Of a DNA stretch of 5,450 nucleotides, positions 1 to 5,450 are shown one piece after another. Both the position numbers and the translations under genes were made by a program. Numbering within the stretch: position 1 is the first letter of the stretch; the number at the start of each line of letters is the position of its first letter. This DNA comes from Gallionellaceae bacterium UBA6222 (lineage in GTDB: Bacteria > Pseudomonadota > Gammaproteobacteria > Burkholderiales > Gallionellaceae). The DNA lies in NCBI GenBank assembly GCA_002421915.1, contig DISA01000046.1, positions 841-6,290 on the forward strand, given 5' to 3'. The notes beneath the pieces are model-generated. The model did not search any database, had not been told where the DNA came from, and saw only the letters and a program-made list of their open reading frames with translations.

Positions 1-2087
1 TGAAGTCGGTGGGCGAGGTGATGGCGATCGGCCGCACCTTCCAGGAATCGTTCCAGAAAGCCTTGCGCGGTCTGGAAGTGGGCGTGAATGGACTGGATAC
101 AAAATTCGGTGATCGCGATGCGATCTGCGCCGAACTGGGCAATCCCGGCCCGGACCGTATCTGGGCGGTGAGTGATGCATTCCGTCTCGGTATGAGCGTG
201 GACGAAGTGTTCAACATCTGCAAAATTGATCCGTGGTTCCTGGTACAGATCGAGGATCTGATTCGTCAGGAAAAATTGTTGCTGGGCCGCACCTTGGAAA
301 GTCTGGATGCGGATCATCTGCGTCAGCTCAAGCGCAGTGGTTTTGCCGATGCGCGGCTGGCGGAGTTGCTGGGGACGGATACGGCGGCAGTGCGCGCTTA
401 CCGGCATGCACTGGTGATTCGTCCGGTGTTCAAGCGCGTGGATACCTGTGCCGCCGAGTTTGCGACCAATACCGCGTACATGTATTCGACCTACGAGGAA
501 GAATGCGAATCGCAGCCGACCAACAACAAGAAGATCATGGTGCTGGGCGGCGGACCGAACCGCATCGGGCAGGGCATCGAGTTCGACTATTGCTGCGTGC
601 ATGCCGCGCTGGCGATGCGCGAGGACGGCTACGAGACCATCATGGTCAATTGCAATCCCGAAACCGTTTCCACCGACTACGACACCTCGGATCGTTTGTA
701 CTTCGAGCCGCTGACGCTGGAAGATGTGCTGGAAGTGGTGGCAGTAGAGAAGCCTGTCGGCGTGATCGTGCAGTACGGCGGGCAGACGCCACTCAGCCTG
801 GCGCACGGCCTGCAAAAGAATGGCGTGCCCATCATCGGCACGACGCCGGACATGATCGATATGGCCGAAGACCGCGCGCGTTTCCAGGCGATGTTGCGCG
901 AACTGGATCTGAAGCAACCACCCAACCGCACCGCCAGCAATGTGGCGGACGCGGTCGCGGGGGCAGGTGAGATCGGCTATCCGCTGGTGATGCGGCCCAG
1001 CAATGTGCTGGGCGGACGCGGCATGGAGATCATTCATGCGCAGCCGGATCTGGAACGCTACATGCGCGATGCGGAAGCGTTGGCCAAGACCTATCCGGAG
1101 CGCATGCCCATCCTGCTCGACCGTTTCCTCAACGATGCGATCGAGGTCGATGTGGATGCGGTGTCCGATGGCAAGCAGGTCATCATCGGCGGCATCATGG
1201 AACACATTGAGCAGGCGGGCGTGCACTCCGGCGACTCGGCCTGTTCGTTGCCGCCGTATTCGCTGTCCGCCAAGCTGCAGGATGAATTGCGGCGGCAGAC
1301 AGTGGCGATGGCGAAATCACTTAATGTGGTCGGCCTGATGAACGTGCAGTTCGCCATCCAGGGGGAGACCGTGTACGTGCTGGAAGTGAATCCGCGTGCC
1401 TCGCGTACCGTGCCCTTCGTGTCGAAAGCGAGCGGTGTGCCGCTGGCCAAGATCGCTGCACGCTGTATGGCGGGCCAATCGCTGGCTGCGCAGGGAATAA
1501 CGAAAGAGGTGGTTCCGCCTTATTACTCGGTGAAGGAAGCGGTGTTCCCGTTTATCAAGTTCCCCGGTGTCGATACCATTCTCGGCCCGGAGATGAAATC
1601 CACCGGTGAAGTGATGGGTGTCGGCGAGACGTTCGCCGAAGCTTTCGTCAAATCGCAACTTGCCGCCAGCGTGAAACTGCCAAAGAGCGGCAAAGTATTT
1701 ATCAGTGTGCGCGAGGAAGACAAGACAGGTGCCGCAGAGGTGGCACGCACCTTGAAACAGCTCGGCTTTACCATTCTGGCGACACGCGGCACGGGATCCG
1801 TTATCACCGCCACCGGAGTGGAAGTGACCGTGGTGAACAAAGTGGCGGAAGGTCGTCCGCACATCGTTGATATGATCAAGAACGGCGAGGTCAGTCTGAT
1901 CATCAATACGGTGGACAGTAAGCCGACGGTGATGAAGGACTCCTATTCTATTCGTCACGCGGCACTGCAAGGTCGTGTAACCTACTACACTACTTTGGCT
2001 GGTGCGCGTGCCGCCTGCCTTGGCATGCAGCACCTGACCGAATTACAGGTCTATGACGTGCAGTCCCTGCACGCCAGAATTCAATAA
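1..2087 (+). CDS. carB: Carbamoyl-phosphate synthase large subunit, 3' part (5' end outside window)
   Basis: CarB is the large subunit of the cytoplasmic CarAB enzyme, which makes carbamoyl phosphate from bicarbonate, glutamine-derived ammonia and two ATP, for pyrimidine and arginine synthesis. The reading frame is already open at base 3 (Lys-Ser-Val-Gly-Glu-Val-Met), so the start lies upstream; 694 residues are present of a family length near 1070. In order: the end of the carboxyphosphate half (MKSVGEVMAIGRTF), the oligomerisation domain (to about base 520), the second synthetase half opening with GGGPNRIGQG (546 onward), its ATP-grasp domain with EHIEQAGVHSGDSAC (about 1200-1245) and EVNPRASR (1383-1406), and the C-terminal MGS-like allosteric domain (about 1690-2087). 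The latter keeps SVREEDK, ATRGTG, VNKV and YYTTL, matching the effector-site Ser, Lys, Thr and ornithine-site Thr of E. coli CarB. Oddities: PSNVLGGRGM replaces the usual PSYVLGGRAM (993-1025), with about four extra residues nearby (1080-1109). The frame is intact to the TAA stop. Identity is very sure. Confidence 0.98.
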   Translation, partial: KSVGEVMAIGRTFQESFQKALRGLEVGVNGLDTKFGDRDAICAELGNPGPDRIWAVSDAFRLGMSVDEVFNICKIDPWFLVQIEDLIRQEKLLLGRTLESLDADHLRQLKRSGFADARLAELLGTDTAAVRAYRHALVIRPVFKRVDTCAAEFATNTAYMYSTYEEECESQPTNNKKIMVLGGGPNRIGQGIEFDYCCVHAALAMREDGYETIMVNCNPETVSTDYDTSDRLYFEPLTLEDVLEVVAVEKPVGVIVQYGGQTPLSLAHGLQKNGVPIIGTTPDMIDMAEDRARFQAMLRELDLKQPPNRTASNVADAVAGAGEIGYPLVMRPSNVLGGRGMEIIHAQPDLERYMRDAEALAKTYPERMPILLDRFLNDAIEVDVDAVSDGKQVIIGGIMEHIEQAGVHSGDSACSLPPYSLSAKLQDELRRQTVAMAKSLNVVGLMNVQFAIQGETVYVLEVNPRASRTVPFVSKASGVPLAKIAARCMAGQSLAAQGITKEVVPPYYSVKEAVFPFIKFPGVDTILGPEMKSTGEVMGVGETFAEAFVKSQLAASVKLPKSGKVFISVREEDKTGAAEVARTLKQLGFTILATRGTGSVITATGVEVTVVNKVAEGRPHIVDMIKNGEVSLIINTVDSKPTVMKDSYSIRHAALQGRVTYYTTLAGARAACLGMQHLTELQVYDVQSLHARIQ

Positions 2088-2090
2088 GGA
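2086..2090 (+). promoter_or_regulatory. Ribosome binding site of greA, overlapping the carB stop
   Basis: AAGGA lies 8 bases before the greA ATG and shares bases with the carB TAA stop (2085-2087). This supports the ATG at 2099 as the greA start and suggests that ribosomes finishing carB may assist greA translation. No separate promoter was recognised just upstream of greA. Confidence 0.7.
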
Positions 2091-2098
2091 ATAAAGTT

Positions 2099-2575
2099 AT
2101 GAGCAAAGTACCCTTGACTGTGGTCGGCGCGGAGCTATTGCGCCAGGAGTTGCATCGATTGAAGACCGTGGAAAGACCGTCGGTGATCAACGCTATCTCC
2201 GAAGCACGCGCGCAGGGCGACTTGTCTGAGAATGCCGAATACGAGGCCGCCAAGGAGCGCCAGTCTTTCGTCGAGGGGCGTATTGTCGAGCTGGAGTTCA
2301 AGTTGGGCAGCGCGCAGATCATCGACCCCAAGACGCTGAACGTGGATGGGCGCTGCGTGTTTGGTACGACAGTGATATTGGAAGACGTGAATAATGGCGA
2401 TGTGGTGACTTACCAGATTGTCGGCGACGATGAGGCCGACATCAAGCACCGCAAGATTTCCATCAGCTCACCGATCGCGCGGGCGCTGATCGGCAAGTCA
2501 GAGGGCGATATTGCCGAAGTGCAGGCGCCCGGCGGGATACGTGAATACGAAGTGGTCGAGGTTCAGTACATCTGA
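2099..2575 (+). CDS. greA: Transcription elongation factor GreA
   Basis: GreA enters the secondary channel of RNA polymerase and stimulates cleavage of the 3' end of backtracked RNA, freeing stalled complexes. The 158-residue product has exactly the length of E. coli GreA. Residues 1 to about 75 form the antiparallel coiled coil; its tip carries ARAQGDLSENAEYEAAK with the two acidic residues Asp41 and Glu44 that help hold the catalytic magnesium. Residues from about 80 to the end form the FKBP-like domain that docks on polymerase, with the typical SPIARALIGKSEGD stretch followed by a VEV-Q-Y-I terminus. The ATG is placed by an AAGGA site 8 bases upstream and by alignment with the family start. 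It lies 11 bases after carB on the same strand, so it is probably the distal gene of a car operon. GreB is less likely given the GreA-type tip and context. No irregularity is seen. Confidence 0.98.
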   Translation: MSKVPLTVVGAELLRQELHRLKTVERPSVINAISEARAQGDLSENAEYEAAKERQSFVEGRIVELEFKLGSAQIIDPKTLNVDGRCVFGTTVILEDVNNGDVVTYQIVGDDEADIKHRKISISSPIARALIGKSEGDIAEVQAPGGIREYEVVEVQYI

Positions 2576-2648
2576 ATTGCAGGGCGGGCTTCAGCACGGC
2601 TGCCGGGTTGCCTGGAAGAGGTTCTGTGCCCTTTGGGGGAAATTCTGC
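2576..2648. other. Convergent intergenic gap between greA and yhbY
   Basis: These 73 bases separate the ends of two genes that face each other. I looked for a bidirectional intrinsic terminator and found no GC-rich hairpin followed by a T-run on either strand; the only pairing is a weak 5-base one (AGGGC at 2581-2585 with GCCCT at 2629-2633) with a very long loop. No open reading frame of interest or repeat is visible. Confidence 0.6.
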
Positions 2649-2996
2649 CTACGATCGTCCCGCAAGCTGCTTCTTGGTGAGCGGCTTTTGGTTTTTTCGC
2701 CGCTTGGGTGCTTTGGCGATAGGTGTTTCCAGCGGGCGATAGACGACCAGCGTTTTGCCGATATGCTGCACCGCACCGGCCTTCAGCAGTGTACATATTT
2801 CTTGCAACACGGTTTCACGCACTTCCCGTTCGTCGTGCATGACCTTGATCTTCAGCAAGTCATGGCTTTTCAGGCTGTGTTCGATCTCATCCAGTACGGC
2901 GGGTGTCAGCCCTGCGTTGCCGATGATAACGACGGGCTTGAGCGCATGGGCGCGCGCCTTGAATTCGAGGCGTTGGGAAACAGAGAGGGATAACAT
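2649..2996 (-). CDS. yhbY: YhbY family CRM-domain RNA-binding protein (50S assembly)
   Basis: YhbY is a small CRM-domain (KH-like fold) protein known in E. coli to associate with pre-50S ribosomal particles. The 115-residue product starts with the family pattern (SVSQRLEFKARAHALKPVV), has the GxxG loop as GNAG at residues 26-29 within VVIIGNAGLT, then a helix VLDEIEHSLKSHDLLKIKV, and closes the domain with IGKTLVVYRP at 79-88. After that comes a tail (94-115) very rich in Lys and Arg (KRRK at 98-101, KK at 108-109), longer than in the 97-residue E. coli protein and likely to add non-specific RNA contact. The start is the only usable one: an in-frame TAG lies 27 bases upstream (complement of 3027-3029), and a weak AAGG site (complement of 3003-3006) sits 6 bases before the ATG. 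It is convergent with greA and divergent from rlmE, another 50S maturation gene, as in E. coli. Confidence 0.95.
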   Translation of the reverse strand: MLSLSVSQRLEFKARAHALKPVVIIGNAGLTPAVLDEIEHSLKSHDLLKIKVMHDEREVRETVLQEICTLLKAGAVQHIGKTLVVYRPLETPIAKAPKRRKNQKPLTKKQLAGRS

Positions 2997-3033
2997 GGCG
3001 GGCCTTGTGCAGATGGGGCCGCGATTCTAGCCG
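2997..3033. promoter_or_regulatory. Divergent spacer between yhbY and rlmE
   Basis: Only 37 bases separate the two divergent start codons, so promoter elements for each gene must overlap the other gene or the spacer. On the minus strand TAGAAT (complement of 3024-3029) is one base from the sigma-70 -10 consensus and lies 27 bases from the yhbY start, but no good -35 hexamer is found at the right distance. For rlmE I could not pick a convincing promoter; GATAAC at 2989-2994 is a weak -10 candidate. The palindrome CTAG at 3027-3030 gives an in-frame TAG upstream of both genes, which fixes both starts. Confidence 0.35.
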
Positions 3034-3657
3034 ATGAAAGCTTCCAAAACCAGCAAACAATGGATGCGCGAGCATGTGAACGATCCCTATGTGCACATGG
3101 CGCAAAAGGCGGGTTATCGCGCACGGGCAGCCTACAAGCTGCTCGAACTGGACGAGCGCGACCATCTGATCAAACCAGGGACGGTTGTGGTGGACCTGGG
3201 TGCGGTGCCGGGGAGCTGGTGCCAAGTGGTGGCACAAAAGCTTGGCGCACACGGGTGCATTATCGCGCTGGATCTGTTGCCATTGCAGCCCTTGCCACGG
3301 GTGGAGTTCATTCAGGGCGATTTCCGTGAAGACGGTGTGCTGGCGCAACTCGAAGAAAAACTGGATGGACGCCAGATTGATCTTGTAATTTCCGATATGG
3401 CGCCCAACATGAGCGGCGTGAATTCGGCGGATCAGGCACGCGCCATGTATCTGGCGGAACTTGCACTGGATTTCGCCGTCAAGCACCTTGTCGGCGGCGG
3501 CAATTTTGCGGTCAAGGTCTTTCAGGGAACAGGCTTTGAGGACTATCTGAAATTAATGCGTAACCACTTTGCAAAAGTGGTCGCGCGCAAACCCAAAGCA
3601 TCGCGCGATCGCAGCAGTGAGCAGTATTTGGTGGGGCTGGGCAAACTTGAGAAATAA
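3034..3657 (+). CDS. rlmE: 23S rRNA (uridine-2552-2'-O)-methyltransferase RlmE (FtsJ/RrmJ)
   Basis: RlmE methylates the 2'-OH of U2552 in the A-loop of 23S rRNA, using S-adenosylmethionine, late in 50S assembly. The 207-residue product (E. coli 209) has the full Rossmann-type FtsJ fold. The catalytic K-D-K-E set is visible as Lys35 (AAYKLLEL), Asp121 (SDMAPNMSG), Lys161 (VKVFQG) and Glu196 (SSEQYLV), each three positions before its E. coli equivalent. The SAM-binding loop is DLGAVPGSW at 54-62, where E. coli has DLGAAPGGW; Asp80 (ALDLLP) and Asp96 (QGDFR) follow. The ATG at 3034 is the first possible start because an in-frame TAG lies at 3028-3030, and its basic N-terminus fits the family. 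It has no clear Shine-Dalgarno sequence; the nearest G-run (3015-3018) is 15 bases away. It precedes ftsH by 43 bases, the classic rlmE-ftsH pair, which in E. coli is a heat-shock operon; no clear sigma-32 promoter was recognised here. Confidence 0.97.
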   Translation: MKASKTSKQWMREHVNDPYVHMAQKAGYRARAAYKLLELDERDHLIKPGTVVVDLGAVPGSWCQVVAQKLGAHGCIIALDLLPLQPLPRVEFIQGDFREDGVLAQLEEKLDGRQIDLVISDMAPNMSGVNSADQARAMYLAELALDFAVKHLVGGGNFAVKVFQGTGFEDYLKLMRNHFAKVVARKPKASRDRSSEQYLVGLGKLEK

Positions 3658-3675
3658 ACCGGGGCGTAGTCTAAT
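3647..3675 (+). promoter_or_regulatory. Putative sigma-70 promoter for ftsH inside the end of rlmE
   Basis: TTGAGA (3647-3652, five of six matches to the -35 consensus) is followed after exactly 17 bases by TCTAAT (3670-3675, five of six matches to the -10 consensus). Transcription would start near 3682, giving a leader of about 20 bases before the ftsH GTG. The -35 overlaps the last codons and stop of rlmE. The -35 core in its context (CTTGAGA) also resembles a sigma-32 -35, but the CCCCAT-type -10 expected for sigma-32 is absent. This is a match by eye only. Confidence 0.45.
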
Positions 3676-3689
3676 GCCCGCTCATTCAT

Positions 3690-3695
3690 GAGGAG
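3690..3695 (+). promoter_or_regulatory. Ribosome binding site of ftsH
   Basis: GAGGAG ends 5 bases before the GTG at 3701. It is the strongest Shine-Dalgarno match in the window and decides for the GTG start over the internal in-frame ATG at residue 16, which would delete most of the first membrane helix. Confidence 0.8.
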
Positions 3696-3700
3696 CAAGT

Positions 3701-5450
3701 GTGAATAATCTGTTCAAAAGTATCGGAATATGGCTGGTCGTCGCGATGGTGCTGATGACGGTCTTCAATCAGTTCAATGCGCGCCAGATGCAAACGGCGC
3801 AAGTGCAGCTGGATTATTCGCAGTTCCTCGAAGCGGTGCGCGGGGGGCAGATCGATAAGGTGACGATTGAGGGCCGCACGCTGAAGGCGGTTACCACCGA
3901 CGGCAAGCGGGTGACCAGTTTTGCACCCAGCGATATCTGGCTGGTATCCGATCTGCTGAAGAACGGGGTCAAGGTCGAGGCCAAGCCGGAAGAAGAGCAG
4001 GGCTTCCTGACCCAAGTGTTCATCTCCTGGTTTCCGATGCTGTTGCTGATCGGTGTGTGGGTCTTTTTTATGCGCCAGATGCAGGGTGGCGGCAAGGGTG
4101 GTGCATTTTCCTTCGGCAAATCACGCGCGCGCATGCAGGATGAAAACAAGGAGCGCTTCACCTTCGCCGATGTGGCCGGGTGTGACGAGGCCAAGGAAGA
4201 AGTATCCGAACTGGTTGATTTCCTGCGCGACCCGACCAAGTTCCAGAATCTGGGCGGACGCATCCCGCGCGGGGTGTTGATGGTGGGCAGCCCCGGTACC
4301 GGCAAGACCTTGCTGGCCAAGGCTATTGCCGGTGAGGCCAAGGTGCCATTCTTCTCCATTTCCGGATCAGACTTCGTCGAGATGTTCGTTGGCGTCGGCG
4401 CGGCGCGGGTACGCGACATGTTTGAGCAGGCGAAAAAACACGCCCCCTGCATCATCTTCATCGACGAGATCGATGCGGTGGGCCGTCAGCGCGGCGCTGG
4501 CCTGGGTGGCGGCAATGATGAACGCGAGCAGACATTGAATGCATTACTGGTTGAAATGGACGGGTTCGAGGGCAGTAGCGGCGTGATCGTGATCGCCGCC
4601 ACCAACCGCCCGGATGTGCTGGATGCCGCCCTGTTGCGTCCCGGTCGTTTCGACCGCCAAGTGGTTGTGCCCCTGCCGGACATTCGCGGTCGCGAGCAAA
4701 TCCTGATGGTGCACATGCGCAAAGTGCCGTGTGCGCCCGACGTAAATGCCAATGTGCTGGCGCGCGGCACACCGGGTATGTCAGGTGCCGATCTCGCCAA
4801 TCTGGTGAATGAGGCCGCGCTGTTTGCTGCACGACGCGGCAAGCGTTTTGTCGAGATGGACGACTTCGAGGCTGCCAAAGACAAGATATTCATGGGGGCG
4901 GAACGCAAGTCCATGGTGATGCCCGAAGAGGAGCGGCGCAATACGGCCTATCACGAATCCGGCCATGCGGTGGTGGCGAAGTTGATGCCCAAGACCGACC
5001 CGGTACACAAGGTCACTATCATTCCCCGTGGCCGGGCGTTGGGGCTGACCATGCAGTTGCCTTCCGAAGACCGCTACAGCATGGATAAGGTTCGTCTCCT
5101 TTCGACGATCACCGTGCTCTTTGGGGGGCGTATCGCGGAAGAGATATTCATGAATCAGATGACCACCGGCGCGTCCAACGACTTTGAGCGGGCCACCGAC
5201 TTGGCGCGCAAGATGGTCACGCAATGGGGTATGTCTGATGCGCTTGGAACGATGGTGTATGGGGAAAATGAGGGTGAGGTATTCCTTGGCCGCTCGGTGA
5301 CCACACATAAAAACATCTCTGAGGCATCCATGCAGAAAGTGGATGCGGAGATTCGCCGTATCCTCGATGAGCAATACGCACTGGCACGCAAACTGATCGA
5401 GGAAAATCGCGACAAGATGGAAGCAATGGCCAAGGCGCTGCTGGAATGGG
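3701..5450 (+). CDS. ftsH: ATP-dependent zinc metalloprotease FtsH, 5' part (3' end outside window)
   Basis: FtsH is a hexameric inner-membrane AAA+ protease that extracts and degrades misfolded membrane proteins and regulatory proteins. It starts at a GTG behind a strong GAGGAG site. The first 583 residues are present of about 640; no stop occurs before the edge. Order: first membrane helix (about 7-22), periplasmic domain (about 23-102), second helix (about 104-124), a Gly/Lys-rich linker (MQGGGKGG), then the AAA+ domain. Walker A is GSPGTGKT (196-203, Lys202), the pore motif Phe-Val-Gly is at 229-231, Walker B is IIFIDEID with Asp255 and Glu256, ATNRPD follows at 300-305, and the arginine fingers are Arg313 and Arg316. 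The peptidase domain has the zinc site HESGH (418-422, catalytic Glu419) and a third ligand Asp494 in TGASND. Ser replaces the second residue of the E. coli GPPGTGKT, and Ser the Ala of HEAGH; both look lineage-typical. Downstream folP and glmM would be expected from related genomes. Confidence 0.98.
   Translation, partial: MNNLFKSIGIWLVVAMVLMTVFNQFNARQMQTAQVQLDYSQFLEAVRGGQIDKVTIEGRTLKAVTTDGKRVTSFAPSDIWLVSDLLKNGVKVEAKPEEEQGFLTQVFISWFPMLLLIGVWVFFMRQMQGGGKGGAFSFGKSRARMQDENKERFTFADVAGCDEAKEEVSELVDFLRDPTKFQNLGGRIPRGVLMVGSPGTGKTLLAKAIAGEAKVPFFSISGSDFVEMFVGVGAARVRDMFEQAKKHAPCIIFIDEIDAVGRQRGAGLGGGNDEREQTLNALLVEMDGFEGSSGVIVIAATNRPDVLDAALLRPGRFDRQVVVPLPDIRGREQILMVHMRKVPCAPDVNANVLARGTPGMSGADLANLVNEAALFAARRGKRFVEMDDFEAAKDKIFMGAERKSMVMPEEERRNTAYHESGHAVVAKLMPKTDPVHKVTIIPRGRALGLTMQLPSEDRYSMDKVRLLSTITVLFGGRIAEEIFMNQMTTGASNDFERATDLARKMVTQWGMSDALGTMVYGENEGEVFLGRSVTTHKNISEASMQKVDAEIRRILDEQYALARKLIEENRDKMEAMAKALLEW

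Noticed and set aside
233..970. Plus-strand open frame (245 codons) in a different frame within carB
   Set aside because: It overlaps conserved CarB sequence and its Arg/Gly/Ala-rich composition indicates an out-of-frame shadow.
1317..2033. Long open frame (238 codons) on the minus strand opposite carB
   Set aside because: It lies wholly inside a strongly conserved CarB domain; its His/Arg/Gly-rich product resembles no family I know and is typical of a shadow frame in GC-rich coding DNA.
2958..2966. CTTGAA upstream of rlmE as a sigma-32 -35 element for a heat-shock rlmE-ftsH operon
   Set aside because: No CCCCAT-like -10 is found at the required distance, and the bases encode conserved YhbY residues on the other strand.
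2887..3486. Minus-strand open frame (199 codons) covering the yhbY start and most of rlmE
   Set aside because: It overlaps two well-supported genes, its product shows no recognisable motif, and it fits an antisense shadow.
3688..3708. Six-codon open frame overlapping the ftsH start, a possible leader peptide
   Set aside because: It has no ribosome binding site of its own; the GAGGAG inside it serves ftsH, and a frame this short arises easily by chance.
4781..5374. Minus-strand open frame (197 codons) opposite ftsH
   Set aside because: The opposite strand encodes the conserved FtsH peptidase domain; the His-rich product looks like a codon-bias shadow.
1..5450. A novel system, mobile element, CRISPR array or RNA gene
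   Set aside because: Nearly all bases belong to five well-known housekeeping genes; the gaps are 11, 73, 37 and 43 bases, and no repeats, integrase, transposase or tRNA-like sequence were seen.

Overview
This window is a compact stretch of bacterial chromosome carrying five housekeeping genes: carB (3' part), greA, yhbY (opposite strand), rlmE and ftsH (5' part). The DNA is moderately GC-rich by eye. The gene order and the protein sequences, especially FtsH (GSPGTGKT Walker A, AYHESGHAVVAK protease motif, TMQLPSEDRYSMDK segment), suggest a betaproteobacterium. A Nitrosomonadales/Gallionellaceae-like organism is possible, but that finer placement is impression only.

Layout. Bases 1-2087 encode the last two thirds of the large subunit of carbamoyl-phosphate synthase. 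After 11 bases, greA (2099-2575) follows on the same strand, with its ribosome binding site overlapping the carB stop, so the two are very probably co-transcribed. A 73-base convergent gap separates greA from yhbY (complement 2649-2996), a small CRM-domain ribosome-assembly protein. yhbY diverges from rlmE (3034-3657), the 23S rRNA Um2552 methyltransferase, across only 37 bases. rlmE is followed after 43 bases by ftsH (GTG start at 3701, running off the right edge), the membrane AAA+ zinc protease. A sigma-70-like promoter lies across the end of rlmE and could drive ftsH separately.

How the genes relate. carB supplies carbamoyl phosphate for pyrimidines and arginine; greA rescues backtracked RNA polymerase; yhbY and rlmE both act late in 50S subunit maturation; FtsH degrades misassembled membrane proteins and selected regulators. 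The clustering of greA, yhbY, rlmE and ftsH is an old conserved neighbourhood in proteobacteria, so the context is ordinary.

I found no mobile element, CRISPR array, RNA gene, pseudogene or unknown gene, and no evidence for an undescribed system. The points worth a second look are small: a diverged ATP-grasp segment in CarB, the putative internal ftsH promoter, the very tight yhbY/rlmE divergent spacer, the basic tail of YhbY and the lack of a visible terminator between greA and yhbY.
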